NCBI GenBank assembly: GCA_963773605.1
Contig: CAVZBT010000010.1
Location: 372,001-436,000, forward strand
Source of the DNA: CAVZBT01 sp963773605
GTDB taxonomy: Bacteria > Acidobacteriota > UBA6911
Direction: 5' to 3'
DNA: 64,000 nt
In this document: positions 1 through 10,341 of the stretch, piece by piece
Numbering within the stretch: the stretch's first letter is position 1
How the letters are laid out: the number at the start of each line of letters is the position of its first letter
The notes under the pieces: model-generated
Database searches by the model: none
Seen by the model: the letters and a program-made list of their open reading frames with translations, nothing else
What the model was told of the DNA's origin: nothing
Position numbers and translations under genes: made by a program

Positions 1-1326
1 CGGGAAGTAGAGCTGGTACAGCTGCGGTTTGGGGAGCGGCGGCTGCGCCGACGCGCGGTTGCGCTCGAAGAATTCCTTCATGTAATTGAAATCCGCCCAC
101 TGGTGCCCCATTCCCGGAAACACGACAAACTGGGCCATCGACGAAACCTGGCCGTACGCGGCCTCATATCGCGGCCAGCGCTGATACAGATGGCGCCCGC
201 CGAATGCCGCGTTGACCAGCGCCACGGTCGGGTCCGCGAGGTTCCACCAGGGATCGACGTTGTGATCCTCGTCCCCGACCCAGACCTGCAGCGCTACCGA
301 CCGGAATGCCGCTTCGTTGAAGGGCTGCCCCACCAGTTGCCGCAGATCCGAAACACCTTCGGGATACGGCAGGTTCTGACCGTTGAACCGGGCGACCGGC
401 ACCGCGGGCCCCCATCCCGGGCATCCGATCGACGCCGCTTTCACGAGGTCCGGATGCAGCATGACGAACCTGCTGACGAACGAACCCGAAGCCGACGCAC
501 CCGCCATGAAGACCTTGCCGTCGACCGTGGTTCCGTTGACGGCCAGACGCGCGCGCGCGTCCTCGATCATCTTCGTCAATTGCAGATCGATGCGGACGAG
601 GCCCGGTGCGCTCGTCTGGATGGTGGCACGGTCCAGCGCGTGCGTGTACATCGACGCCGGCCGCGGGAACGCCGGCACGAGGTACGGCACTCCGAGCTGC
701 TCCGCCCATGATTTTTTGGATTCGATGAGGTTGTTCGCGGCCGAGTCATGAACGGCCGGGTCTTCGTTGACCGTCCCGGTGTTGTTGGGCTCGACCATGA
801 GCACGGCCGGGGTTTTGACGACGCTGGGTACGTACAGGTAGTAGGGCCAGGAAAAGCCGGCGGTCGCATTGGCGGGCACCTTCACCTTGCCGGCTCCCGG
901 GGCTGCCTCTATGGTGAAAGTGATTGTGAACGGGTCGAGGTAGTCGCCTTCCGTATCCCTGATCCACGGAGTCACACCGGCAGGATTCAGAAACACCACC
1001 ACCTGGAACGCGTAGGCGAGCGGGTTGCTGGCGGCATCCGCACGGCAGACTGTCATCGTCTTCTGGTCAGCGGACCAGGTGCAGGTTCCGCCGGAACCGG
1101 TGCCAAGCGGCAGATTGGAGCCTACCCCGCAGACCGACGTGTCCATGGCCACGTCGAAGGTGAATGTTCCGCAAGCCTTCACTCTGCTGACGCCTGTCGC
1201 ACCGTTGCCTGGATCGGTAGCGACGACCCTTGGCTTGACCCCGGACTGAGCCGGGGCGGAAGGGGAAAAGGCAACAACCAGAGTCACGAAAGAGGTCAGC
1301 AGCGATGCGAACCGTGAAGTTCTCAT
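1..1326 (-). CDS. Secreted Ig-like/alpha-beta hydrolase protein, cut by the left window edge
   Basis: The reading frame is open from the ATG at 1326 to base 1 (442 residues, no stop), so the 3' end lies outside the window. It begins with a signal peptide (MRTSRF...APAQ), followed by one Ig-like (SbsA/Big_5-type) domain with the hallmarks NGATGVS, AMDTSVCG and CTWSADQKTM. Next comes an alpha/beta-hydrolase-like domain of the PHB-depolymerase/esterase type. This has a nucleophile-elbow-like GASASG, an acid region WVGDEDHN and a histidine region FPGMGH. It ends at LYQLYFP, where the two downstream paralogues start their C-terminal beta domain. It is the last gene of a three-gene operon, 8 bp after the stop of the middle paralogue. 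The substrate is unknown. Confidence 0.75.
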   Translation of the reverse strand, partial: MRTSRFASLLTSFVTLVVAFSPSAPAQSGVKPRVVATDPGNGATGVSRVKACGTFTFDVAMDTSVCGVGSNLPLGTGSGGTCTWSADQKTMTVCRADAASNPLAYAFQVVVFLNPAGVTPWIRDTEGDYLDPFTITFTIEAAPGAGKVKVPANATAGFSWPYYLYVPSVVKTPAVLMVEPNNTGTVNEDPAVHDSAANNLIESKKSWAEQLGVPYLVPAFPRPASMYTHALDRATIQTSAPGLVRIDLQLTKMIEDARARLAVNGTTVDGKVFMAGASASGSFVSRFVMLHPDLVKAASIGCPGWGPAVPVARFNGQNLPYPEGVSDLRQLVGQPFNEAAFRSVALQVWVGDEDHNVDPWWNLADPTVALVNAAFGGRHLYQRWPRYEAAYGQVSSMAQFVVFPGMGHQWADFNYMKEFFERNRASAQPPLPKPQLYQLYFP

Positions 1327-1334
1327 AATTCCCT

Positions 1335-2922
1335 TCAATTGTCGAAGACGTAGCCCTTGAGGCAGTGCATCCCGTCCAGCATCTGTCCGTCGCCCGAGCC
1401 GCTGACAGTGAAGCCGAGCAGCAGTTTGTCGGACGTGTACTTGACGTACTGCGCCTTGCTGAGATCGCCATTGAACAGCTGCGGCACCATCGCCACGACC
1501 TTCTTGCCGGGGGCAAGGGTCAGGGTGGAGGAGGAAACCTCATTCCCGTCGGCATCCATCGCGGAGAGTTTTATGCTCGCCGACGAAGTGTCCACGTTTA
1601 CGAAGGCGATGCCGGTCCAGCCGTCTTGTTCCATCTTCGTGAACCAGCCTGCCTTGGTGCCTGTCCCGGCTTTGAGCGACACCCGGTTGCCGGGCTGCGA
1701 GAACCTGGTGTATCCGGCCAGGAACCCCGAGTCTGAAACTAACGAGAGGTAGGCAATGTTCTCCGGGTTATGGAAGAAGTTGCGGACCGTGATCTCCTTC
1801 CGCTGCAGCGGTCCCAGGGTGATTTCTGCAGACTGATTCGGCGATCCTCCATCCGGCCCATAGGCTGTGAGCTGACCCCGGATCGCAGCCAAGCCGGTGT
1901 TCGTCAATGCGACCTCGGTCTCCCATGAACCGGAGCTCGCAATGTGGGGGAAGTAGATCGTGTACAGAGCGGGCTTGGGTACGGCTATCGGCTGTGCCGA
2001 GCGGTTCTTGTTCAAGAAATCGGCCACGTAACTCAGGTCGGGCCAAACGTGCCCCATTCTTGGGAAAACCAGGAACTGACAAAAAGAACTCACCGAACTG
2101 TACGCAGCTTCGTACGCCGGCCAGCGCGTGTGGAGTTGATCGCCTCTCCCGAACGCGGCACTGATCAGTGCGACCTCGCGGTTGGAAGGGTCCCAGTAGC
2201 TGACCATGTTGTAGTCTTCATCACCCACCCAGACCTGCAACGGCACCTTCTGGAAACTCACGCTATCGAACCTGGACCCTACCAGCTGTTCGAGATCGGC
2301 AATCCCTTCGGGGTAAGGGAGGTTTTTCCCGTTCCAGGAGCCGACTGGAACGATGGGACCAAAGGGGCGTGCCGAAGGACGCCGCCTTGACCACATCGGG
2401 GTGAAGCATGATGAACCTGCTCGTGAACGCTCCGGAGGCGGACCCGCCCATCATGAAAAATTTGGGATCGACGTTGATGCCGCGGGCAGCCAGCCGTGGC
2501 CGGGCGTGGCGGACCATGGCGATGAGCTGCAGATCGATCCGGACAAGTCCCTGCTCCTTGAGCAGGAGGGTGTTCCGGTCCAAGACGTGCGTATAGGCGA
2601 CCGCGTCGCTGTAGGGCCGCGGCAAGGTCGGGACAAGCCATGGGGTCCCCAGGTAGTTGGCCCAGGGTGCTTCGCCTTGGATGAGTGCGTTGGCGGCGGT
2701 GTCGTGCACCGCCGGGTCCGGGTCGTCAGTACCGGTGTTGTTGGGTTCTACAACCAGAACGGGAGGGGATACGATCCGGGAAGGTATGAGCAGATAGTAC
2801 GCCCACGAGAAGCCCTGGGCGGGATCCGCAGCGATCTTAAGAATTTGATCGCAGTACGCGGCCGGATTCCATGTGAGAACCAGCCCGATGACTGTCGTCC
2901 ATTTCAGAACCATTGTGCGCAT
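1335..2922 (-). pseudogene. Secreted alpha/beta-hydrolase-like protein, split by a single-base frameshift
   Basis: Two reading frames join into one 528-residue paralogue of its neighbours. The N-terminal part (from ATG 2922, with GAGG seven bases upstream) has a signal peptide and the hydrolase elbow GGSASG. The C-terminal part continues with WVGDEDYN, FPRMGH and the C-terminal beta domain (LYTIYFPHIAS...). The break lies in a run of four G (four C on the coding strand) at 2364-2367; with three, the frame reads GTPFGPIVPV, matching the paralogue's GCPGWGPAVPV. It lacks the Ig-like domains found in both neighbours. The cause is either a genuine inactivating insertion or a homopolymer sequencing error. 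The gene is 27 bp downstream of the third paralogue, in the same operon. Confidence 0.75.
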
Positions 2923-2949
2923 GACTTCGCCTCACGTGAGAGATTGCGC

Positions 2950-5220
2950 TTACCGCTGTTGTATGTATCCTCCGAGCGCCTGAAGCCCGTCCAGCATTTG
3001 ACCGTCAGAGGAAGCACTCACGGTAAATCCGGCCAGTTTCTGATCGGAACTGAACCTGAAATAGCGCAGTCTGCTCAGATCCGCGCCGGCGAAGAGTTGA
3101 TCGACCATGGCGACGTACTTTCGGCCCGGCGTCAGTTGCACAGTTCGGGTGTCGACTAGCGTTCCGTTATCGTTGTAGGCCTGCAGAGAAATGTTGGCAG
3201 TGCCGGTGTCGACGTTTACAAAGGCAATCCCGGTCCAGCCGCCCCTTTCCACCTTCGTGAAATAACCTTCCGTGGTACCGCCGACCAGCGGTAACGAGAC
3301 CCGGTTTCCCGGCTGGGAAAACCGCGTGTATCCGGCCAGGAATCCTGAGTCGGAGCGCACCTTGACGTAGGCAATGTCCTGCGGCTTCTTAAAGGCGCTG
3401 CCGGCGGTGTATTCCATCCGGCCTCCCGCGGGGATGGTGAAGGGAATCGATTCCAGCGGTTCGCCGCCGTCCGCTGCCACAGCCTGCAGTTCACCCTTCA
3501 CGGGCACCTCGACGGTGTTCGTCAAAGCGATTTCCGTTTCCCACGGGCCGAAACTAGCGACGTGCGGGAAGTAGAGCGTGTACAAGAAGGGTTTGGGCAA
3601 CGCGGGCGGGAAGGGCTCCGTGCGGTTATGCTCGAGGAATTCCCGGATATAGCCCCAGTCCGGCCAGACGTGCTTCATACCGGGGAAAACGATGAACTGG
3701 CAGTCGGACCCGATTGAGTTGTAGGCTGCCTCGACCGCCGGAAATCTGTTGACGTAGGGCCCGCCGAACACTTCTTTGACGAGAGTCGCATGCGCGATAT
3801 CAGTGTCGGGCCCTGGCTCATCAATGGAAAAATTGGTCCTGTTGCGGTCGCCAACATAGATTTGGACCGGTACCCTGCTGAAGGCCGCAGCATCGAACGG
3901 GGTACCTACGAGTTGAGCCAAATCGGCGATTCCGGTCGGAAAGGGGAGTGTCTTGCCCTTCCAGACTGAAAGGGGCACGGTCGCGAAGTCACCTCCTCCT
4001 GCTGATACAGCTTGGATGCGGTCCGGATGCAATAGAGCAAAGTGACTGGCAAAATCGCCTGATGCAGAGAAGCCGACCATCCACACCTTTGAGCCCACGT
4101 TGATCCCTGAGGCGGACAACCTGGCCCTCGCATCATCGATCATGGCAATCAACTGCAGGTCGATCCTGGCCAGCCCGGGCAGGTTGGTCAGAAGAGTATC
4201 GCGGTCGAGGGACTGAGTGTAGACGTCGGTGTGTGCCAAAGGGCGAGGGAATGCAGGTACGAGATATGGGGAGCCCAGGTCATAGGCCCAATATTTATGG
4301 AAGTCGACAATTTCGGAGGCCAGCTTATCGTCCAGCGAAGGGTCCTTCTGGGGCTGGCCAGAATTGTTGGGTTCCACGAGGAGAACAGCGGGATTCTTGA
4401 TTGCCAGCGGCACATACAGGTAGTAGGGCCACTGAAAGCCCTTCTGGGGGTTTGCAGTTACCTTTGTGACTGGGGGCTGGCTTTTTGTCGTCGTCGTAAA
4501 GGAAAAGGAGCAAGGACCGAGGTAGAAGCCGTCCGTATCCCTCAGGAAAGGCCCGGTGTCCGGAAGGTTCAGATAAAACACGAAACTCGGTACGGGGATT
4601 GCGGTGTAGCGTTTGAGGATCATCGTCAGCTTGTCCGCAGACCAGGTGCACGCCCCGCCGTTCTTATAGGGCCAGTTGGTCTCCGCTCCGCAGATGGAGG
4701 TGTCCATCGGTTTGCTAAAGGTGACCGTAACCGTGTCCAGGTATGCGGGGACTTCAGTGGCACCGTTCGGCGGATTGGTCGAGAGGACTCTCGGCATGTC
4801 GTCCGCAATCGTGAAGGAAAAGTAATACGGATCGATGTGGTTACCCTGGGCGTCCAGCAGATAAGACTCCTTCCACTCCGGGTCCACAAGATACGCTTCG
4901 ATCTTCAGCCCGGGAGGGAACGGCGTCTCCGGGTTGTAGCGCGTCAGGGTCATGGTGAGCTTGTCTGCGGACCATGCGCAGGACCCGCCGCCCTGGCCGG
5001 AGGGCGGGTAGGGCCAGTTACGCGTAGACGCACCGCAGAGCGAGGTGTCCATCGGCTTGCTGAAGGTGATTGAGAACGACGCGAGCATCGGGCTCACATC
5101 GGTCGCCCCGTTGGGAGGGGACGTGGCCACCACGGTCGCCCTGGTCTGTCCACGGGCAACAGGGACAGCCAGAACGATCAGGACGCCGGCGCACAGAATG
5201 AGCGAGAGTCTGGTATTCAT
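2950..5220 (-). CDS. Secreted protein: two Ig-like domains, alpha/beta-hydrolase-like domain, C-terminal beta domain
   Basis: 756 residues from the ATG at 5220; an in-frame upstream start at 5298 would place 26 polar residues before the signal peptide, so it is not used. The signal peptide (MNTRLSLILCAGVLIVLAVP) is followed by two tandem Ig-like domains, each with SPPNGATDV/NPPNGATEV, FSKPMDTS and CTWSADKLTM/CAWSADKLTM. The hydrolase-like domain carries GFSASG, YVGDRN and FPGMKH. The C-terminal domain of about 200 residues contains SGFLAGYTRFSQPGNRVSL and WTGIAFVNVDT. The protein is probably extracellular or periplasmic. It is the first gene of the three-paralogue operon. The exact reaction is not predictable; esterase activity is an inference from the fold. 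Confidence 0.8.
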   Translation of the reverse strand: MNTRLSLILCAGVLIVLAVPVARGQTRATVVATSPPNGATDVSPMLASFSITFSKPMDTSLCGASTRNWPYPPSGQGGGSCAWSADKLTMTLTRYNPETPFPPGLKIEAYLVDPEWKESYLLDAQGNHIDPYYFSFTIADDMPRVLSTNPPNGATEVPAYLDTVTVTFSKPMDTSICGAETNWPYKNGGACTWSADKLTMILKRYTAIPVPSFVFYLNLPDTGPFLRDTDGFYLGPCSFSFTTTTKSQPPVTKVTANPQKGFQWPYYLYVPLAIKNPAVLLVEPNNSGQPQKDPSLDDKLASEIVDFHKYWAYDLGSPYLVPAFPRPLAHTDVYTQSLDRDTLLTNLPGLARIDLQLIAMIDDARARLSASGINVGSKVWMVGFSASGDFASHFALLHPDRIQAVSAGGGDFATVPLSVWKGKTLPFPTGIADLAQLVGTPFDAAAFSRVPVQIYVGDRNRTNFSIDEPGPDTDIAHATLVKEVFGGPYVNRFPAVEAAYNSIGSDCQFIVFPGMKHVWPDWGYIREFLEHNRTEPFPPALPKPFLYTLYFPHVASFGPWETEIALTNTVEVPVKGELQAVAADGGEPLESIPFTIPAGGRMEYTAGSAFKKPQDIAYVKVRSDSGFLAGYTRFSQPGNRVSLPLVGGTTEGYFTKVERGGWTGIAFVNVDTGTANISLQAYNDNGTLVDTRTVQLTPGRKYVAMVDQLFAGADLSRLRYFRFSSDQKLAGFTVSASSDGQMLDGLQALGGYIQQR

Positions 5221-5396
5221 AATTTCTTCGAACTTCGATCTGGACGGGTTCCGGTATGCCACTCTGGGAAGCCCATGGCAAGTTAAACGGGGTAACAATG
5301 GATGGCGGGGCGGAAGTTGTTCAGAAGCAAGGTAGTTGCGGGCGCGGCCGCATGCCGCGTTTAACGGTTAAACTCCGGCTTCCGTGAAATGCGTCG

Positions 5397-7289
5397 CTAT
5401 GGGAGGCGCGCGAGTCCCATCTTGCGCAGCAGCGCAACAAACCGCGGATCGCCGCGTAGAGGGTCAAAAACAGGATCCGCGTTTATGAAGGGCAATTCGG
5501 GATCGCGCTGGTCGAAGTCGCGCTCGAGATGGGCGAGCGCCTGGTCTCGCTCGCCCAGCGCCAGGCAGATATAGGAAAGCTTCAGGTCGGAGAGGCCACC
5601 CTGTTCAAACTTCAGCCCGGCGTCTTCCAGGAATCTCCTCGCTTCATCGGTGCGCCCGGACAAGGCGTACGAGTGTCCGAGCATGCCCTTGATATAGGCG
5701 TGGGTGGGGACGAGCCGGAGGCCGGCCTGGTACTCGGCGATCGCCTCGGGATACATCCGCCGGGCGGCGAAGATCATCCCGGCGAGCCCGTGGGCGGGCG
5801 CCGTATCCGCCACTTCCAGGGTTTCGCGCACCAGTTTGAGGGCCTCTTCGTAATGGCGGGCGAAGTAGTAAACGACCGCCAGGTGAGTGGTCGCCACGTA
5901 AGACAGCGGGTCCAGCGCCTTCGCCTGGCGCGCCTGTGAGATGGCCTCGTCCGTCCGGCCCTGCATGACAAGCGCGTAGGCGAACCACATCCGCGCTTTT
6001 CCATGGCTGGGATCGGACTCGAGAGCCCGCAGGAAGCTCTTCTCGGCCGCTGCGGGATCATACTCGTAGAAGAACTGGATCGTTCCCAGCGCGCCGTAAG
6101 CTTCGGCCAGCGTGCCGTCCAGTTCCAGGGCCCGTGCCGCCGCGCGCCGTCCGCGGGTCATGAAATCGCGCGTGACCGGGTTGCCGCCGCGTTCCCAGGC
6201 GAGGCTGACGTAAACATCCGCCAGCGCTGCATAGGCCAGCGCGAAACGATCGTCGTTCTGGACTGCTTTTTCGAAGTATTCCGCGCATTTGAGGAGGTCA
6301 TTTCTCCAGTTCGCTCTGCCCATGGGAGCACGCAGGTAGGCTCCTTTCCAGTACAACTGGTTCGCCTCGGGATCGCCGCTGTAGCGGACCGGTGGTGCAC
6401 TGCCCGCACCATTGCGAACCACGTGCCCGCGTACCTCCCGGGTCACTGTCTGCGCAATTTCATTCTGGACATGGAGCGGATCTGAAGCAGGACGCTCGTA
6501 CACCTCCGACCATAGGTGGAGTGCCGTGGCCGCATTGATCAACTGGACGGTGACCAGCACACGATCCTGGAATCTCTGCACGCTTCCTTCGAGAACGACG
6601 TCGGCTTTGAGCCTGCGGGCAATGTCCCGTACATCGTCACCCCGCTTGAAACTGGACGAGGAAGTCCGGGCAACGACCCGCAGGCCTCCCGATTTCGCCA
6701 GTTCACTCGTGATCTGGTCCATCAGGCCGAAGCACAGATACTCGTTCTGGATATCGGAACTGAGGTTTTCGAAAGGCAGGACGGCGACGACCGCGTTCCT
6801 GGGCAGTTCTGCAGGAGGCGGGCGGACGATCCGGTAGATCCATGCCGCCGCCGCGAGGAGTGCGACGGCCAGTGTTATCCCGCGCCATCCGGGCCGCACC
6901 AGCGAGGCGAGCGATCTCGCGAAACCGTGCGGATCCGTGCGCCTGAAACTCGGTATGTAGGATCCTTTCCCGAGTTCGATCATCACGGCGTCGGCGCGCC
7001 CCTCGCCCGCATAGTACTGCTCCAGGGCCGCACGAAGCCGGCGCGCCTCGACACGCACGATCGAATCCAGCCGCGGATCAAAGGTGCTGGGGCGTTCGAA
7101 AACCTCCACTCCCAGGACATATTCCTTCAGGCGTTCCCCCTGACCCGACAGAGTCTCCTCCACTATGAAACGAAGCATGCGCGGAAGCTGCCTCGAGCGC
7201 GTGAACGGGGCCGACTGGGTGAGATGATTCAATGCATATTCAATTTCAGTTGCGGTAATCCCCTGGTTGCGGCGGGAGTCCCCGGACAT
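5397..7289 (-). CDS. Membrane-anchored regulator-like protein: winged-helix-type N-terminus, FlgO-like domain, TPRs
   Basis: 630 residues. The first ~120 carry the acidobacterial N-terminal module with LPRMLRFIVEETL, LKEYVLGVEVF and FDPRLDSIVRVEARRLR, ending in IELGKGSYIPSFR. One transmembrane segment follows (ITLAVALLAAAAWIYRIV), then a FlgO/adenylate-cyclase-associated module (VAVLPFENLSSD, GLRVVARTSSSSFK, DVVLEGSVQR) and about six tetratricopeptide repeats to the C-terminus. Family members are usually annotated as transcriptional-regulator/TPR proteins; the ligand and DNA targets are unknown. It lies 176 bp upstream of the three-esterase operon on the same strand, so it may be co-transcribed with it or regulate it (inference). 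Confidence 0.75.
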   Translation of the reverse strand: MSGDSRRNQGITATEIEYALNHLTQSAPFTRSRQLPRMLRFIVEETLSGQGERLKEYVLGVEVFERPSTFDPRLDSIVRVEARRLRAALEQYYAGEGRADAVMIELGKGSYIPSFRRTDPHGFARSLASLVRPGWRGITLAVALLAAAAWIYRIVRPPPAELPRNAVVAVLPFENLSSDIQNEYLCFGLMDQITSELAKSGGLRVVARTSSSSFKRGDDVRDIARRLKADVVLEGSVQRFQDRVLVTVQLINAATALHLWSEVYERPASDPLHVQNEIAQTVTREVRGHVVRNGAGSAPPVRYSGDPEANQLYWKGAYLRAPMGRANWRNDLLKCAEYFEKAVQNDDRFALAYAALADVYVSLAWERGGNPVTRDFMTRGRRAAARALELDGTLAEAYGALGTIQFFYEYDPAAAEKSFLRALESDPSHGKARMWFAYALVMQGRTDEAISQARQAKALDPLSYVATTHLAVVYYFARHYEEALKLVRETLEVADTAPAHGLAGMIFAARRMYPEAIAEYQAGLRLVPTHAYIKGMLGHSYALSGRTDEARRFLEDAGLKFEQGGLSDLKLSYICLALGERDQALAHLERDFDQRDPELPFINADPVFDPLRGDPRFVALLRKMGLARLP

Positions 7290-7464
7290 AGGCCCGATTC
7301 TATACCAATATTGAGGATCTTCGGACGCATTCGCCGTGTCGGCACGGACCGCGTGGGTCCGGGTTCGTTCTCACAACCCGAATATTCCTGAATCCTGCAA
7401 CGCGAATTCTGGCTTTTTGCCTCTCCTTGTCATGAAACCACCTGACACTCCAGTGATCTACGGG

Positions 7465-8653
7465 TTATCTCCTTTGGTAACTGGATGATGGCTTCCCGAC
7501 CTCGCCGGATGCGCCACGACCACACACACTGCACGGGCCGCGCCGCCGGTAGTAGTAGCCCAACGTCGCCACCGCAAGCGCTACACCCCAAACTGGGAAC
7601 AGCAAGGTGGGGCCGACCTGGAAGATTATTGCCCCGATGAGTCCTATACCCTCTGCCCCACCGGCCGCCAACGCAGCGACCATCTGGTCTAAGCCGGACC
7701 AAATCGCGATGCCACCCACGATCAGCAACACCGATACGAGCGAGGCCGGGACTACCGCCAGCGCGATGGGGACCCGGCGTCCAGCCAGGCCGATCATCCA
7801 GCGCGGGAATACCTCACCCCAGCGCTGCACCAGTCCGAGCATGAGGACGGCTCCCACCAGGCCGAAGGTCGCCAGGAAGAGTCCCGAGATCCACATCCCA
7901 CTCTCTTGACCGCGACGCAGGTACTCCTCGCTCATCCCCAGCGGGAACCCCAGCGCCCAGGCGTAACGGGTGAGGGCGTAGAAGACTGGCGCCACCATCG
8001 CCACATACACGGCGATCCGGCCCCAGCGCGCGGCTTGGTTCGGGCTCTGCCACCCCTCCGGGCCGTCTCGGCGGCCGCAATACAGGCAGGCGTCCCCGCT
8101 CCGGCGGGCATAGCAGACGGTAGCTGCCAGCCAGAGAAACCCGCCGATAAGACACAGCAATTGGTGGATCGTCGCCCATTGAGTCCAAGCCTCCAGGTAG
8201 CTCTGGCCGATCTCGGCGCCAGTGAAGAGGCCGACGGACGGCATAGGGGATATAACCGAGCATGACCAGCAGGTTGAGGCCGGTCATGAGCAGCAGGAGG
8301 ACCCCGGCGAGCAGTGCTCCGGCAGTGATGAAGAGAGGCCGGAGCGCCCTGCTTCGCACCCCACGCAGCATCGCCGCTCCCACCGCCGCCGCAGGAATCC
8401 CTGCCATCATCACGACGATCCAGGCCACGCCCGGTCCGAACCGTCCAACCAGCGGCCCCATAACGTCGGACACGGTTTCGGGGGCGTAAGGGAACCCGCG
8501 CCCGCTCACCGCCCAGTAGACCCCCAGCGCGGCGTAGACCAGCGACCACGCCACTGCCGCGTACGGCGCCCAGCGCTGCCAGTCGCGAACCCCTCCACCA
8601 CGAGCGGGCACGACACTGGCCATCCCATTTGAACCAGCGATTAGAGTTTTCAT
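7465..8653 (-). pseudogene. Polytopic membrane protein of unknown function, frameshifted
   Basis: Two overlapping frames assemble into a protein of about 395 residues starting at ATG 8653. The first part has four hydrophobic helices up to LNLLVMLGYIPYAV; the second resumes at VGLFTGAEIGQSYLEAW and adds at least five more. The break lies at 8231-8242 in CCGACGGACGGC, which contains a tandem 4-base repeat (GACGGACG). Removing one repeat unit, or one base, restores the frame. Two short cysteine motifs flank the membrane core: ACLYCGRRDG mid-protein and GPCSVCGRG near the C-terminus. I do not recognise the family. A weak AAGGAAG lies upstream of the start. Confidence 0.6.
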
Positions 8654-9108
8654 GTTTTTCTGTCTGTTCTTCCTTAACCCATTTTGGCCAATTTGGGTAA
8701 CTTCTTGTCAGGTATTCTGGCCATGACTTCGGTGTTACGGGACAAGTAAAGAAGTAAATGCCACGAAACGATCTTTGATACGGTGGAGACATCGCGAAGG
8801 TTCACTGGAGATCGAAGGGATTACTTCCGCGATCGCGACTTGAACTGAGCCGCTGGGATCGCATTGCCATGGAAGGAGACCCTGTTCCAGGGCGACAACG
8901 GCGCGGTGGTCTTCGCGTGCGGAGATTTTCAGGGTTTGGCGGATGGATCGTATTCTCCGTTGACCGCCCTCTTTTTGATGTCCCATCCGTTGCTGAGCGC
9001 CGCCGCCGTCAACGGCACGGCAGGGGACGAGGCCAGCGCAAAGCTCAAGGAAAACAGCAGGGCTGCGTGAACACAAAGCCGGGTTCCCGTCCGGTGGGTG
9101 GCACCTAC
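8654..9108. other. Intergenic region, possible decayed gene
   Basis: No convincing gene. On the minus strand an open stretch at about 8920-9080 reads like a secretion signal (HAALLFSLSFALASSPA) followed by a short tail ending in a stop near 8939, but it has no good start codon. A second patch in another frame further down reads like coding sequence. Together these suggest a degenerate gene in minus orientation; I could not identify a family. Confidence 0.3.
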
Positions 9109-10155
9109 TCAGGCTTTTCGCCCCAACATGCGATCCAGGGCGTCCGAAGTGTGGTAGACAAGCGCTTCGGGATAATGCGGGAACGGATTGAAGTACTCGA
9201 ATATAAGGTGGCCGCGATATTCGATGGATTCGAGCGCATCGAGCACTGCCGGCCAGTTCGTGGTCCCGTCCAGTAACGGTCGGAAGGTGTTCAGATTGAA
9301 CTCGTGCACCTTCTTGCTGGACTCCTTGAGGTGGACGTTCTTGATTCGCCTGCCCAGGAGAGGGATCCAGTGCTCAGGGAAATGGTACTGCATGATATTC
9401 CCGGTGTCGAAGTGGACCCGAACCCTGGCTGATTCAAAGGCGTCGACGAACCGGTTCATTTCCTGCGGGCTGTGCAGGAATCCGTTGGTGAAGATATTTT
9501 CCACATTCAGGTACACATTGGCCTTCTCGGCCTCGGGGATGAGGCGCCGCATCGCCTCGTTGGCCCTCTGCTCGCAGACCTCGGGAGGCACGGGAGGCAC
9601 GTCCTCCAGCCACGGGACGTAAGTCGCACCCGGGACGATCAGAACGTTGTCTGTGTCCAGCATCCGCGCGGCATGTACCATTCTGACTGCGAGGTCGAGG
9701 CCCTTTTTCCGGCGTTCGGGGTCCTCATGCGTCAAAGAGTAAGGCCAGAAGAGGAAGGAGCAGACGCCGCTGATCTGCAGGCCGAGGTCGCGGGCCATCT
9801 TGCCGCACTCCCGGATGTGCGCCTCGCTTGCCTCGGGTGACAGGTCTCCGTCCAGGGCGTAATTCACCTCCACACCATCAAACCCGGCGTCTTTGCAGAG
9901 CTGGAAACACTGCTTGAGAGTCATCTTCTGTGGGTACGGCAGTGCCCAGAGATTGATGGACTTCTTCATGTCGTAGCGTTTCGCCGCGCTCTTCCGCCCG
10001 GAATTGTGAGTTCCGGCGGCAGCTTCGACGGGCAAGCCCTGAGCGGCGAGGAATGAACTGCCGAACGCCGCACTGAAGGAGAGAACCTCGCGGCGGCTCA
10101 GGTCGCACTTCGGGTGCGCAGCGGATATGTCTGAATTGTCAGTCATCTCGATCAT
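9109..10155 (-). CDS. TAT-exported sugar phosphate isomerase/epimerase-like TIM barrel
   Basis: 348 residues from the ATG at 10155, which has GAGG five bases upstream; alternatives are ATG 10146 and an ATG at 10203. A twin-arginine signal (LSRREVLSFSAAF) precedes a xylose-isomerase-like (AP_endonuc_2) barrel. Metal-ligand positions typical of the superfamily are visible: VEVN and LNVEN (Glu), HFDTGN (Asp), NVHLKE (His) and LIFEYF (Glu). Proteins of this kind isomerise or epimerise sugars or polyols, or act in sugar-acid breakdown; acidobacteria often export them. No neighbouring gene specifies the substrate. Confidence 0.75.
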   Translation of the reverse strand: MIEMTDNSDISAAHPKCDLSRREVLSFSAAFGSSFLAAQGLPVEAAAGTHNSGRKSAAKRYDMKKSINLWALPYPQKMTLKQCFQLCKDAGFDGVEVNYALDGDLSPEASEAHIRECGKMARDLGLQISGVCSFLFWPYSLTHEDPERRKKGLDLAVRMVHAARMLDTDNVLIVPGATYVPWLEDVPPVPPEVCEQRANEAMRRLIPEAEKANVYLNVENIFTNGFLHSPQEMNRFVDAFESARVRVHFDTGNIMQYHFPEHWIPLLGRRIKNVHLKESSKKVHEFNLNTFRPLLDGTTNWPAVLDALESIEYRGHLIFEYFNPFPHYPEALVYHTSDALDRMLGRKA

Positions 10156-10341
10156 TTCTCCCTCGAGCGTCCCACGCGACCGGGTAGGTGCGTCGCGGGC
10201 CATTCTCGAACAACTTTCGTTGGCACCTTATTCTGGCGTACAGACAGCCTCGGTCGCACAGGTGCCGAAGTGACGCCCATCCTCCAATGTAGGATGCCGT
10301 ATCCACCAAGTATGCCCACCGTCCGTTGACAGTTTGAAGTC

